DNA from: Planctomycetales bacterium
GTDB lineage: Bacteria; Planctomycetota; Planctomycetia; Planctomycetales; Planctomycetaceae
Reading direction: 5' to 3'
Assembly (NCBI GenBank): GCA_028285345.1
Contig: JANQPT010000049.1
Span: 23,669 to 87,668, forward strand
Length of the DNA: 64,000 nt
The position numbers and the translations under genes are program-made. The notes under the pieces are model-generated. The model was given only the letters and a program-made list of their open reading frames with translations, was not told where the DNA came from and did not search any database. This document shows positions 44,880-55,400 of the stretch, in pieces; within the stretch, counting starts at the first letter, position 1, and every line of letters begins with the position of its first letter.

Positions 44880-45443
44880 TTATTCACCGACAGTCTGTTC
44901 GATCTCCCGAAAACCGTTGAAGGCACTTTGCCCTCCGGCCCAATTCGGTGGATAGACTCCCAATCTCACCCAACGATGGAAGCTGGACCAAGCCCAATCT
45001 TGTGGACGAGACACAAGTCCGTGCTTCACAGGATTAAAATGCACATAGTCGAAATGCTGCTCGAAATCGACTTCGGATTCCAAGGTGTGCTCCCAGAATT
45101 TCGTTTGCCAGACACCGCGACGTCCATCACGGCGTTTTCCGATCGAAACCTGATTTTCCTCGCCGTCGATTGCGATCCACTGTTTGGTAAATTCCTTTTT
45201 AATCCAAGCCCATCGCTTCGAATACCCATCGTCTCCAGGAGGCAACGACCAAATTGTGTGTAGATGATCAGGGAGCAACACAATCGCGTTGATCTCAAAC
45301 GGCCACGTTTCGCGGCAGAGGCGGATGCAACCGCCCAAAATTGTTCTGGCCACTTCAGAACGGAAAATCGGAGCGCGGCTGTCTGTCACGACGGTGAAGA
45401 AGAACGACCCGCCGGGTACATGAGCGCGGCGCCAGTTGGGCAT
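44880..45443 (-). mobile_element. REP-associated tyrosine transposase (RAYT) gene
   Basis: 187 residues, Y1 transposase fold (IS200-like, Transposase_17). The metal-binding HUH motif is DHLHTIW near residue 60; the catalytic Tyr is expected in FDYVHFNPVKHGL near 135. The frame is intact. REPs with the GTAG head lie 4 nt downstream and 18 nt upstream of the gene, and further REPs nearby, the hallmark of a domesticated, single-copy RAYT that acts on its REPs. RAYTs nick single-stranded REP DNA; whether this one is active is unknown. Confidence 0.9.
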
Positions 45444-45461
45444 GATCGATGATTAACCTCC

Positions 45462-45482
45462 GGCCGGTACAACCGGCCCTAC
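45462..45482 (-). repeat. REP element between RAYT and argC
   Basis: Same sequence and orientation as 44855-44875. It lies 4 nt after the argC stop and has no inverted partner at the 87-nt spacing. Confidence 0.85.
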
Positions 45483-45486
45483 AAAA

Positions 45487-46500
45487 TCACGGCAGCAACC
45501 CCATCGTCTCCCCAAAACCACACACCAAATTAAAATTCTGCACCGCCACCCCCGCCGCCCCTTTGATCAGGTTATCTGTGCAGCTAAATACGATCGCGTT
45601 GCCGCCCACTTTTCTGATCGTGATGTCGCAGAAATTGCTGCCGGTGACGTCTTTGGTGGCCGGGAGGTGTTCGACGATGCGGACGAATGGTTTGTCGCGA
45701 TAATAGTCGCGCATCACGTCCAGCATTTCGTCTTCGCCGATTTCGCGGGTTAGCTTGGTGTAGATCGTGCAGAGGATGCCGCGGTCCATCGGCATCAGGT
45801 GCGGGGTGAAGACGACATCGACTGTGCAGTCGCCGACTTCGCTGAGGACTTGGTTGATCTCCGGCGTATGGCGGTGGCGGCCGACGGAATATGCCGAGAC
45901 GCTTTCGTTGCATTCGGGGTAGAGCGTCGTCAGTTTCGGCGAGCGGCCTGCGCCGGAGACGCCGCTCTTGGCGTCGATGAAGATCTCCGTCGGTGAAATC
46001 AGCTTGCCGGCGATCAGCGGCGCTAAGCCGAGAATCGACGTGCTCGTGTAGCAGCCGGGGTTGGCCACCAATTCCGAGTCGGGAATCCGCTCTGCCCAGA
46101 TTTCGGGCAGGCCGTAGACCGTATTCCCCAGCCGCGTGGGGTCGGTGTGCACCTCGCCGTACCATTCTTCGTAAACGCCCGGATCATTCAGCCGGTAATC
46201 GGCGCTGAGGTCGATCACCTTACAACCTCCGGCCAACAAATGCGGAATGACATCCATGCTTGCCTTGTGCGGCAGCGCACAAAACGCGACGTCGGCACGC
46301 TCGCAGATTCCCTCGGCGCTTAGATTGTCGCACGTCAAATCGAGCCGTCCGTGCAAGCTGGGATGAATCGCCTGCACATGCGGACTCCCCTCTTGGCGAG
46401 TGGCCAGTGCGGTGATCTCCGCTTCGGGATGATTCAACAGAATCTTAATCAGTTCCAGCGCCGCGTAACCGGTGGCGCCCAGAATGGCGACTTTAACCAT
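45487..46500 (-). CDS. argC: N-acetyl-gamma-glutamyl-phosphate reductase
   Basis: 337 residues. The NADP-binding start is [13 protein letters not shown] and the catalytic Cys is residue 150 in [15 protein letters not shown] and the C-terminal [10 protein letters not shown] are also typical. It catalyses the third step of arginine synthesis, reducing N-acetylglutamyl phosphate to the semialdehyde, in the cytoplasm. No other arg gene is adjacent. 263 nt without features separates it from dnaB upstream. Confidence 0.95.
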   Translation of the reverse strand: MVKVAILGATGYAALELIKILLNHPEAEITALATRQEGSPHVQAIHPSLHGRLDLTCDNLSAEGICERADVAFCALPHKASMDVIPHLLAGGCKVIDLSADYRLNDPGVYEEWYGEVHTDPTRLGNTVYGLPEIWAERIPDSELVANPGCYTSTSILGLAPLIAGKLISPTEIFIDAKSGVSGAGRSPKLTTLYPECNESVSAYSVGRHRHTPEINQVLSEVGDCTVDVVFTPHLMPMDRGILCTIYTKLTREIGEDEMLDVMRDYYRDKPFVRIVEHLPATKDVTGSNFCDITIRKVGGNAIVFSCTDNLIKGAAGVAVQNFNLVCGFGETMGLLP

Positions 46501-46763
46501 GGGGGGTCATTCACAATCAAGGGGAATGCGTGAACAGAAACAGCGGGTGTGCGGTTTATTGTACGGGACATCAGCAGTCCAGCAAGGTTCGCTTCCGGCC
46601 GCAATGCACCTCGAATAGCAACCGCAAAGCGGCCACGGCGGGTGAATGTCTCCCACACTTCTCCGCGCCTCGGCGCGAGTCATTGGACACAATCAATCCG
46701 CGTTTCAATAAACGGAATTCATCCAGGGCAACGAGAATCCAACGTGTGGATCTAAACCGCCGC

Positions 46764-48218
46764 TCAGAACCCGCCGTCATCATCCCCGAAGTTCGTGATC
46801 TCCGGTCCGATGTCGGGGCTGTAGTTGACGAACCGCATCGATTCCTTCTGCCAGGTCAAACTGACGATGCCGGTCGGTCCGCTGCGGTGCTTGGCGACGA
46901 TGACCTCCGCTTCGCCCGGGCGATCCTCGGGGTTGTAGGCCTCCGGGCGGTGCAGGAACATAACGATGTCCGCGTCCTGTTCGATCGCCCCGCTCTCCCG
47001 CAGGTCGGCCAAGCGGGGCCGCTTGTCTTCCCGCAATTCCACGCCCCGGTTCAACTGGGCCAGTGCCACCACTGGGACGTTGATCTCTTTGGCCAGGAAT
47101 TTCAGCCGCCGCGTGATCAGTGATATCTGCTGTTCCCGCGGCGCACGCTTGTCTTCCGGTTCGATCAGTTGCAAATAGTCGATGATGATCAGGCTAATGC
47201 CCTGTTTGCGTTTGAGGCGGCGCGCGATGGCGCTGATTTCCGACATGCTGCGGCCCGGTTTGTCATCGATGAAGAGCGGCATCTTGCTCAGTTCATCGGA
47301 CGCCTGCAGCAGCCGATTGCGGTCTTCGGGTTCCAAGTTGCCTTTGCGCAGATCATGACCATCGAGCCGGGCGGAGATGCAGAGGAGGCGTTCAGCGAGT
47401 TCCAGTTTTGATTGTTCCAAGCTGAAGATCAGCACGCCTCCGTCCGCTACCTCTCCCACGGGGACCTCCGTCCCTTCGGCCGCGTGCCGGTCGGCAAGGC
47501 GGTTTCGCGCGTTGCGGGCGACGGCCTCCGCTACGTTCACCACGAACGCGGTTTTGCCCATACTGGGCCGCGCTGCCAAAATCACCAGCTCTGACGGCTG
47601 AAAACCGTTGGTTTGGTTGTCGAGATCGACGAAACCGGTGCTGAGCCCGCTGATCGTCCCTTGGTTCATCAAGCGGTCATTGATCCGCGCGAACGTATCG
47701 AGCAGGATATCTTTGAGCACCATATTGTCGGTGCTTTGCTGTTCTTCGACAACGTGGAAGATCGTTTGCTCAGCTTTGGCCAGAATGTCGGTCGTCTCCT
47801 GCGACCCGTCGTAACTTTCGCTGAGAATATCGGTGCAGGCATAAATCAACTTCCGCAGCACGCCTTTGTCGCGCACGATGCCGGCATAGTACTTGGCGTG
47901 TGCGGCGTGCGGGACGGTGTTCAGAATTTCGCTGAGATGGGCGATCCCGCCGACGTCCTCAAGTTGGCCGCTCCGCTGCAGATGCTCGGCGGCCGTCACG
48001 ACGTCGATGCCGTTAATCCCCGATTCGCGCATGCGATAAATCGCGGCGCAGATTTGTTGGTGTGCGTCCAGATAAAAGTGATCCGGCTGCACAAGTTCCA
48101 CGACCTCGTCGATCACGTCGTTGACGAGCAGCATACTGCCCAACAGGCTTTTTTCCGCTTCCAAATCTTGGGGGGGAAGCCGGTCCTGTTCATTGAGGCG
48201 GGGAGAGACAGTCGCCAT
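46764..48218 (-). CDS. dnaB: Replicative DNA helicase DnaB
   Basis: 484 residues. N-terminal domain (about 15-120), then the RecA-like helicase core with Walker A ARPSMGKT (216-223), the H2-like FSLEQSKLELAERLL (EQS instead of the usual EMS) and DYLQLIEP. About 20 extra residues (AEGTEVPVGEVADGG) enter before FSLEQS, so the loop is longer than in E. coli; there is no intein. GGAGGG precedes the ATG. Unwinds DNA at the fork. Last gene of the rplY-to-dnaB series, behind a hairpin terminator. Confidence 0.96.
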   Translation of the reverse strand: MATVSPRLNEQDRLPPQDLEAEKSLLGSMLLVNDVIDEVVELVQPDHFYLDAHQQICAAIYRMRESGINGIDVVTAAEHLQRSGQLEDVGGIAHLSEILNTVPHAAHAKYYAGIVRDKGVLRKLIYACTDILSESYDGSQETTDILAKAEQTIFHVVEEQQSTDNMVLKDILLDTFARINDRLMNQGTISGLSTGFVDLDNQTNGFQPSELVILAARPSMGKTAFVVNVAEAVARNARNRLADRHAAEGTEVPVGEVADGGVLIFSLEQSKLELAERLLCISARLDGHDLRKGNLEPEDRNRLLQASDELSKMPLFIDDKPGRSMSEISAIARRLKRKQGISLIIIDYLQLIEPEDKRAPREQQISLITRRLKFLAKEINVPVVALAQLNRGVELREDKRPRLADLRESGAIEQDADIVMFLHRPEAYNPEDRPGEAEVIVAKHRSGPTGIVSLTWQKESMRFVNYSPDIGPEITNFGDDDGGF

Positions 48219-48404
48219 CGGAATTGCCCTCCGTGGGTTGTTTGGCGGTTCGTCGAGAGGATTTGAGCATCGCGCTGAGGTGAAACATCACTGCGCTGCT
48301 CAGAAGACGTAACGCTTGTTATGACGCCTGACGTGAAGAATCGCAAGGCAGTTGAAACGTCCGTTTTTAAGGCTGTTTTCGCGAGTCTGACGGCTGTAGA
48401 CGGC

Positions 48405-48446
48405 AAAAATCCCCGGATCCTCAGCAAGGAAAATCCGGGGATTTTT
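48405..48446 (-). terminator. Bidirectional hairpin terminator between rplI and dnaB
   Basis: A 14-bp stem (AAAAATCCCCGGAT with ATCCGGGGATTTTT) around a 14-nt loop, with T tracts on both strands (five on the minus strand). It follows rplI, which implies that dnaB has its own promoter or depends on read-through. Confidence 0.8.
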
Positions 48447-48486
48447 TTGACGTAATTCTCAATCGTTTTGTAAGGGCCGACTTCCG

Positions 48487-48990
48487 TTACTCGGACGATT
48501 TCGGGACGACCCAGACTTTGACTTCGGTTTCAACGTCCGCGTGCAAATGAATCTTCACGGTGTACATGCCGATTTCTTTGAGCGGACCTTCCAGACGGAC
48601 TTGATCCGGGGCAACGTCATAGTTGGCGGCTTTGAGCGACTTGCTGATTTCCGGTGCGGTGATTGAGCCGTACAAATGCCCGTCGGCATTGGCGTTGGCT
48701 TCGAGAGTCACGCTGTATTCGCGCAGTTGATCCGCGAGGCTGCGAATCGACTTGACCCGTTCCTTTTGTAGCTGCGCTTGGCGTTCACGGTGTCGCTCGA
48801 CCATCCGCTTGTTTTCGTCAGTGGCGACAGTGGCCAAGCCCTGCGGAATCAAATAATTACGGGCATAGCCGGCTTTGACACGAACGATATCGCCTTGCTT
48901 GCCGAGGGAACCTACATCCTCGGCCAGTAGCAATTCCGCGCTCCCTTTGGGGCCGGTCGAGCGGCTTGGGTGCAGACGTCTTCTCGACAT
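48487..48990 (-). CDS. rplI: Ribosomal protein bL9
   Basis: 167 residues. ELLLAEDVGSLGKQGDIVRV and VKAGYARNYLIPQGLA are the bL9 N-domain signature; a long central helix (RHRERQAQLQKERVKSIRSL) and a C-domain ending VVPKSSE follow. It has about 17 extra N-terminal residues (MSRRRLHPSRSTGPKGS) relative to E. coli. Binds 23S rRNA in the large subunit. Confidence 0.95.
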   Translation of the reverse strand: MSRRRLHPSRSTGPKGSAELLLAEDVGSLGKQGDIVRVKAGYARNYLIPQGLATVATDENKRMVERHRERQAQLQKERVKSIRSLADQLREYSVTLEANANADGHLYGSITAPEISKSLKAANYDVAPDQVRLEGPLKEIGMYTVKIHLHADVETEVKVWVVPKSSE

Positions 48991-49133
48991 GATCTCCGCT
49001 TCCTCTGTGTTCGATGAAATCGGTCACTCTGTTACGAGCTGATGTCCGAGTCTTCCCGGCGCTCGTGTTGTCTCTACAACTGGTTTCAAAACCCTCTGAC
49101 GCGTGTCACAGCCGCTTGTGTTACGGTGTCTTG

Positions 49134-49161
49134 AACAAGCGCAACCGAGATTTGAAACTGG
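49134..49161. repeat. 28-nt dispersed motif, copy B
   Basis: Matches 4429-4456 at 24 of 28 positions. It lies between ssb and rplI, where rpsR is usually found in other bacteria. AACTGGTT also recurs at 49079-49086. Confidence 0.55.
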
Positions 49162-49170
49162 TTCTAATCT

Positions 49171-49644
49171 CTAAAATGGAACGTCGTCGTTCGGAGGGCC
49201 GGATGACCCGTAGTCCTGGCCGGAGGGAGGTGCAGCTTGCGAGTCAGGCGCGCCGCCGCCGGTTCCCGAATGGACATCCCCGCCGCTGTAGCCACCACCA
49301 CCACCGCCTCGTGAGCCGAGCATTTGCATCCGCTCGCAGACGACTTTCAGTTTACTCCGTTTCTGGCCGGATTGCTTGTCTTCCCAGCTATCCAACTGCA
49401 ACCGGCCTTCGATCAGCACGGGGCGGCCTTTGGAGAGATACTCTCCGGCCACTTCCGCTTCGCGGCCCCACAACGTAACGTCAACAAACGTCGTTTCCTC
49501 CTTTTTGGAGTTGGACTGTTTGTCGTACCACTGTCGATTCACCGCCAACCCGATCTCCGCGACGGCGGTACCCGAGGGGATATACCGCACTTCCGGATCG
49601 CGGGTGAGATTTCCGACCAAAATGACTCGGTTGTAGCTTGCCAT
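49171..49644 (-). CDS. ssb: Single-stranded DNA-binding protein
   Basis: 157 residues. OB fold of about 110 residues ([35 protein letters not shown]), a Gly-rich linker ([14 protein letters not shown]) and the acidic tail NDDVPF that recruits partner proteins. Between rpsF and rplI. Confidence 0.95.
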   Translation of the reverse strand: MASYNRVILVGNLTRDPEVRYIPSGTAVAEIGLAVNRQWYDKQSNSKKEETTFVDVTLWGREAEVAGEYLSKGRPVLIEGRLQLDSWEDKQSGQKRSKLKVVCERMQMLGSRGGGGGGYSGGDVHSGTGGGAPDSQAAPPSGQDYGSSGPPNDDVPF

Positions 49645-49771
49645 GGCTGGGAATCCGATTTGCTAAGTGAAGGAGATTACGAACTGCTGAATCGACAATC
49701 AGGTCCAGTTCACTCGCTGCAACGTGGGGCTGGTGAAATACGTCGACGGAGTCGCATTTCACTCGCGCAGA

Positions 49772-50188
49772 CTACTCGGCGACTGGTTCCTCTTTGGGGG
49801 TGTCGGTTTTTGGGGCGGATTCCTTTTTCGGCTCCTCAGGCGCGCTCTGCGTGGCCTGCTCACCGGAGGCAACGGCAATCATGGGCTCGATCAACGCGCC
49901 ATCGAGTTTGATTGTCAAATGCCGCAGAATAATCTCGTTCAACTTACAGAGCCGGGTCAGTTCGTTGAGACTTTGCCCCTCCATCTTGAGGTAAGTCAGA
50001 TAATGCAGTCCTTTCCGGCGGCCCTCGATCTGATAGGCCAACTTGCCATCCAGCCAAGGGCGAGCAGCCAGCGTCTCGGCGCCGACACGTTCCAGAATCT
50101 TGTTCACCTGGCCGATGGTTCCTTCCGGATCGCTGGCGTACTTGTTGCTGTCGATGAGGAACATCGTTTCGTAAGTATTCACACTCAC
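49772..50188 (-). CDS. rpsF: Ribosomal protein bS6
   Basis: 138 residues from GTG 50188. YETMFLID, GRRKGLHYLTYLKMEG and LTRLCKLNEIILRHLTIK are bS6 landmarks. About 30 extra C-terminal residues are rich in Pro, Glu and Lys (EEPKKESAPKTDTPKEE). Sits on 16S rRNA next to S18, whose gene is not in this cluster. Confidence 0.93.
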   Translation of the reverse strand: MSVNTYETMFLIDSNKYASDPEGTIGQVNKILERVGAETLAARPWLDGKLAYQIEGRRKGLHYLTYLKMEGQSLNELTRLCKLNEIILRHLTIKLDGALIEPMIAVASGEQATQSAPEEPKKESAPKTDTPKEEPVAE

Positions 50189-50321
50189 AGTGGAATCTCC
50201 AATATTGTCTGACGCAAACCTGTATTCGTTTTGCCGGTTGCGGCGTGTTGAGTTTTGCTGATTGCCGGAATCACAGTCGTGCGGGATTGGCGGCTACGAC
50301 ATTGACGCATTTGCGAATTGG

Positions 50322-50888
50322 TCACTCTGCGGGGTTAAAAGTGTTCATGGCGGCATCGATGCCTCGGTCTGCCCAACATTCGACCGCATCAGCGGCACGT
50401 GCAACTGATGACGTTACGAAATCCAAATCCGCTTTCGCGAACTGCCGCAGCACAAAGTCGGTGCCGGCCACCCCCTCGGGCGGCGAACCGATTCCGATTC
50501 GCAAACGGGGCACCGATTCGGAGTGCAGCTGATTGCAGATATTCTTAAGTCCTTTTTGCCCGCCCGCGGAGCCGGATTTGCGAAGTCGAAGCCGCCCCAA
50601 GGGGAGATTCATGTCGTCGCAGACGACAAGCACCTCGTCCAGTTCCAACTTGTAAAACTCGACCACCGCTTTGGCCGTCCGGCCGCTGGCGTTCATATAT
50701 GTTTGCGGAGCCGCAAGTAGGACCCTTTCGTCTCCGATATTGATTTCCGTGAGTTCGGCTTCAAACTTGAGCTTCGGTTTCGAAGCCTGATGGATCTGTG
50801 AAAGCAGTGACAGCACATCGAATCCGATGTTATGCCTGGTGCCCGCGTACTTTCGACCGGGGTTTCCCAGTCCAATCACGAGTTTCAT
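50322..50888 (-). CDS. pth: Peptidyl-tRNA hydrolase
   Basis: 188 residues. GLGNPGRKYAGTRHNIGF holds Asn9 and the catalytic His19; VVCDDMNLPLGRLRLRKSGS supplies the Asp. The next signature, usually GGHNG, reads GGQKG here, a tolerated but noticeable change. Releases peptides from peptidyl-tRNA. Between rplY and rpsF, as in many bacteria. Confidence 0.95.
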   Translation of the reverse strand: MKLVIGLGNPGRKYAGTRHNIGFDVLSLLSQIHQASKPKLKFEAELTEINIGDERVLLAAPQTYMNASGRTAKAVVEFYKLELDEVLVVCDDMNLPLGRLRLRKSGSAGGQKGLKNICNQLHSESVPRLRIGIGSPPEGVAGTDFVLRQFAKADLDFVTSSVARAADAVECWADRGIDAAMNTFNPAE

Positions 50889-50954
50889 TGTTCAAATTGT
50901 TGACAGCCGCTAGCCCGTCGTTGCAGTAAGGATTCGACGACCGCAACGAGCGGT

Positions 50955-51587
50955 CTATTCGGGGGACTCCGTCTCGGCTTGGCGTCCCACCAACTCCGGT
51001 TCGGCGGCTCCTTCCACAGTTTCTTCGACTTCTTCTTCCTCAACAGGGGAGTTCACCCGTACGACCAATGTGGCGGGATCATCCAAGATAGCCGCCCCTT
51101 CCGGGACTTCCAAGTCGCTGACATGCACCGCGTCACCAATTTGCAGTTCGCTGATCTTCACGTAAATGTGGTCGGGGATGTTGTGGGCCAGACACTCGAC
51201 TTCCACCGTCCGTGTCGACAGGTCGAGCACGCCGCCGCCCAATACTCCGGGGGACGTTCCGCGTAACTCCAATGCCAATTCGACGCGAATTCGTTTCGTT
51301 GGATCGACCCGTTGCAGGTCAAAGTGCTGGACGTCTCTGCTGAACGTATCCCATTGGATTTCTCTAAAGAGTGCCAGTTCAGTCGTCCCGTCCAGATCGA
51401 GATCCACAACCTTGACGTCGCTATTGATTAAGGGACGCAGAGCTTCCTCGGCGACACTGAAGTTGACGCACTCGCGTCCGAGGCCATACAGGTTTCCGGG
51501 GATACGGCCCGCGCTTCGCATCTTGCGCGACGCCGACGTGCCGGTCGTGTCTCGTTTCTCGCCGACTAGTTTTGCCGTTTCGGCCAT
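50955..51587 (-). CDS. rplY: Ribosomal protein bL25, CTC type
   Basis: 210 residues: the 5S-rRNA-binding N-domain (TGTSASRKMRSAGRIPGNLYG) plus the C-terminal TL5/CTC domain (VHVSDLEVPEGAAILDDPATLVVRV) and an acidic tail. Start of the minus-strand translation cluster; a promoter should lie in 51588-51700. Confidence 0.94.
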   Translation of the reverse strand: MAETAKLVGEKRDTTGTSASRKMRSAGRIPGNLYGLGRECVNFSVAEEALRPLINSDVKVVDLDLDGTTELALFREIQWDTFSRDVQHFDLQRVDPTKRIRVELALELRGTSPGVLGGGVLDLSTRTVEVECLAHNIPDHIYVKISELQIGDAVHVSDLEVPEGAAILDDPATLVVRVNSPVEEEEVEETVEGAAEPELVGRQAETESPE

Positions 51588-52418
51588 GATTCGTCCGCCT
51601 TTGTCCTACAACTCCCGATGGGGTGCGAATTGATCGTATTAAACAGGGCTGACCGGAGCTTGACTCAACGTCAAAATGCCACCAGAGTCGTCGAGCCGTG
51701 TAAGCAACCTGCGAAAAATATAACGTGGGTAGTGATCATGACGAGCTTCGCACAGCGGCGAGCTACGAGAACGGAACTGACTTGGACGGACCAAGAGTCG
51801 TAGAGCCGTCTCGTTACTTGAGCGCGACAGCAAATGTGATCACATCAATCCATTCCCCCCATGAACCGGCGACCCGGAATCGACAATCGTTGGTTCTCTG
51901 CCCGCAATAATCGTCATAACCGGCAGAACGACCTGTCCGAGCATCGTGCAAGACGAATCCGCGAGGAAGATCGAGGGAATTTGGCCAAAATAACGACATC
52001 CCCCGGATTCTGCAAGCGGTGAACAAAGATTCCAATCCCTTTCGGACGTGCCACAGATCAGCAGTCATGCCCGGCGAGCAGCCGGGACGATAAATCCAAC
52101 GGTAAGAACGCGTTAAGTAGACAGGAGCCGCCGCGCTGTGAGGTACGCTGCAGGCCGGAAACCGGTCGATCAATCGTGCAACGCCGCTGCCGGTGAGTCG
52201 ATCCTCTGTGCCAGCTCGTTGGGTCTCTGTCGGCGAGGTGTTTCCGCGTGTGTCGAGGTCCTACTTGCCAACCGGTCTGGGAACCTCGACAATAGATCAA
52301 GCGCAGGGGATTGAGTCCGATTGGACTTCGACCACCTGATCGCGCTTTAGCCTCTGTACATCAATTTCGCTGCCACGGGAGTTCAACTTCGAATTTCATC
52401 TGCAAGAGGATTGACTGT
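51588..52418. other. Long intergenic region between rplY and the PQQ protein gene
   Basis: 831 nt with no convincing gene. It contains a 16-nt direct repeat (51684-51699 and 51794-51809, 15 of 16 identical, AGAGTCGT.GAGCCGT), a possible degenerate REP on the minus strand at 51742-51766 (GTAG head, TGT loop), and a palindrome ATGTGATCACAT at 51834-51845. A minus-strand frame of 119 codons (51814-52173) has unusual Cys/Arg/Trp content and no recognisable motif. Both divergent promoters should be here. Confidence 0.5.
51742..51766 (-). repeat. Possible degenerate REP
   Basis: On the minus strand GTAG, then CTCGCCGC-TGT-GCG and AGCTCG; the stem is imperfect. Listed because head and loop match the REP family. 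Confidence 0.35.
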
Positions 52419-55400
52419 ATGTTGCGGAGCCGCACGGGCGCTGAGTTGAAGTGGATCGGCCTGACGTTGTTGCTGGCATTGTCGGCGGGCTGGTGCTCTC
52501 CCGATCCTTTGCCGGCAGACGACGAGCAGACTCCCAAGCAGGTCAGCGAAGGCCAGGAGACGGACCGTGATGCTCCCCCGCCGATCGCGGAGACTCCAGC
52601 CGCTCCCAAACCCCCGGCTGAGCCGAAAGCCGCGGCGGACAAGCAGGCTGCTCAGCAGAAACCTGTCGCCAAACCAGGCGATGCGAAATCAAAGAAAAAT
52701 TGGCTCTCCGATTGGCTCAAAGACGTCATTCCGGACGCTAAGAAACCTGCGGACAAACCCAACCGGAAGCGACTCGACCGGCAGAAGCTCAAACGACCGC
52801 AGCCGGTTCCGCGGCGGCCGCTGGGGAACCGGGAATCGCACCGTAGTGAAGAACTCGATCCGCGGGTTCCCGATCCGTTGGCACTGAACAATCTGATGCG
52901 CAGTGCCCGCACACAGTTCGGCAAAGGGGAATGGAAGCAGGCGACCGCCTATCTGCAACGGATTCTGAAGTCGGATCAAGACGCCTTTACCCTCCGCGAG
53001 GACGGCAGCTGGGGGTCAATCCATCGAGAAGCACTCGCCCTCTTGGGTAAGTTTCCGCCGGAGGAACGTCAGGCTTATCAAGCTCAATACGAAGGGATCG
53101 CGGGCCGGGAGTTGGAAATAGCGCTCCGCGACGGGGATGCGACACAACTGATTACAGTTGCCACGAGATACTTGTATACCCCGTCGGGGCAGCGGGCTGC
53201 CAATCTCGTCGGTTCGAGGTATTTAGACCGTGGCGAGTTCGGTCTGGCCAAGCGTTGGTTCGACCTTCTCCGCAGTTCCGGTGCAGCGATCACCCAGTCA
53301 CCGGCTTGGCAAGCCAAAGCGGCCCTGGCTGACAAATTTGCCGGAGCGCTGGCCGTTGGCGGCGGACCTGCGGATGCGGGAATCAATGTTGATCTCTCCG
53401 CACGGTTGGGCGGCCTTGAGCAGAAGATCGCGCATTGGCTGGAAATTGTTGCGCTGCCGCGTGTGAGCGAAACGTTCTTGGACGAATGGCTGCAGCCGTT
53501 CGGAACGTCAAGCCGAACGGGCCGATCGGCCGAGGGACACCCCATCTTGCTCTCTCGCTGGCACGAACCGTTGACCCATAGCCACCGGATTCAGAAGCAA
53601 GTGAAGCGGCTGGTCGAAGACTTCGGCGATCAGAACCTTGCGATGATTTCAAACATTGCTCCGGTGACGTCGGATGGAAAGATTGTGTTTCGTACGCTTC
53701 GCGGTGTGCAGGTCTTGGATTCGGAGACCGGTGCCGCGGTCTGGGAGACCCAGGACAGAGTCCCCGCCGAACAACTGCTCACCGGAAGCAGCAGCAAACG
53801 GATGAACCGATTTGGACGGCAGCCGTTCCGGTCGAGTTCCGGAGGGGCATCGAGCTCTCTCTCCCAACTTTTATTTGAGAATGCCAATTTCGGAATTATC
53901 AGCAGCGACGGCCGTCTGCTGTTTGTGATCGAGGACTTGGCGGTACTGACCCGACAGTCGAACCAATACTGGGGTTGGCAGCAGTCGGCGCGCGATCAAT
54001 GGGGGCAGGACTGGTCGTGCAACAAGCTCGTCGCGTACGAATTGGATTCGGGGCGGCCGCTGTGGGAAGTCGGCGGCCCGCAATTCGGCGACGTGTTCGA
54101 GTTGCCGCTGACCGGGTACTTCTTTCACGGCGCTCCGCTCGTCGACGGAGATGAGCTGTTCCTGATCGGCGAAAAAGACAGCCAGATTGAGTTGATTTGC
54201 CTCGATTCAACAGATGGAGCCGTGAAATGGCGTCAGGCGTTGGCAAACGCCCAAGCCAGAATCGAACAAGACGTCGTCCGCCGGCGGTTCGGCGCGCAGC
54301 CGGCCGTCAGCCAGGGTGTGATCGTCTGCCCGACGACGACAGGGCTGATCGTGGCGGTCGAGCGACAGTCTCACGGGTTGTTATGGAGCTACCGTGTTTC
54401 CACGACGGGAAGACAGACAGGTCGCGGGAACCGCACCGGCGCCGCTCGCGCGGAACCGTTGAACAAACGGTGGTGTCCGGCTCCCCCGATCATCGTCGGC
54501 GATCGAGTCGTCATCACGCCGCCGACAGGAAAATATGTCTATTGCCTCGATCTGATCTCGGGCGAGGATGGCCGAGGCGCAGGTTGGAAGAAGGCCAAAG
54601 GATCCAAGCTGCTCTATTTGGCCGGCGTGTTCGATGAAACGGTATTGATCGTCGGCAAAGAGAGTATCCACGGCTTCGACCTGAAGACGGGCGCTGATTG
54701 CTGGCCTTCCGTCGAATTGCCGGCCAATCCCAGCGGCCGCGGCACCGCTGCCGGAAACCGGTACTACCTTCCGCTGGCCGGCGGCGAATTATTCGGCATC
54801 GATCTTGAGACTGGTGATGAATTGGGAGTCTCGCGACGGCCATCCGCCGCATCGGGCCGGCCGTTGGGGAATTTGACACTGTATCGCGGTTCACTGATCT
54901 CGCTGGGCTCGTTCGGCGCGGAATCGCTTGAACTTCAGGAACAGATCGAAGCCGATATTGCGGAACTGAAGGAGAATGATCCCCGGCATCCGCTGGCGTT
55001 GCTGCGCGAGGCGGAATACGTGGGGCTGACACAGGATTCGTTAGCCGCGCTGCAGCGGCTGAGGATGATTGATCGAGACCAATTGTCGGTGGAGACTCGT
55101 GGCCGATACCAAGGGCTCTATTTTCGGACGTTGATGAACGTCGTCCGCCAAGATTTTTCGCGCTTTGATGCGGAGATGGCTGAACTGCAAGAGTTGGCGG
55201 TGTCGGAGGAAGAACAAATTCAGGTTCGGCGATTGTTCGCGGACCGGCTTACAGCACGCGGCGACCTGGAGGAAGCATGGGACGCGTACTTGCAGTTAGC
55301 GGAGTTGTCGGATGAGGCCCCGATCGACACCGGTGAGGGTGTCGAAGTCCGTGCAGATTTATGGGTGGCCGGCCGGATTCGCGACCTCTGGAATGCCGCC

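Noticed and set aside
46764..48218. Intein in DnaB
   Set aside because: The extra residues before FSLEQS number only about 20 and contain no intein blocks.
51834..51845. Palindrome ATGTGATCACAT as a CRP-like site
   Set aside because: CRP sites need six bases between TGTGA and TCACA; here the halves abut or overlap.
51814..52173. 119-codon minus-strand frame as a gene
   Set aside because: No ribosome site, signal, motif or neighbour support; composition unlike the surrounding genes.
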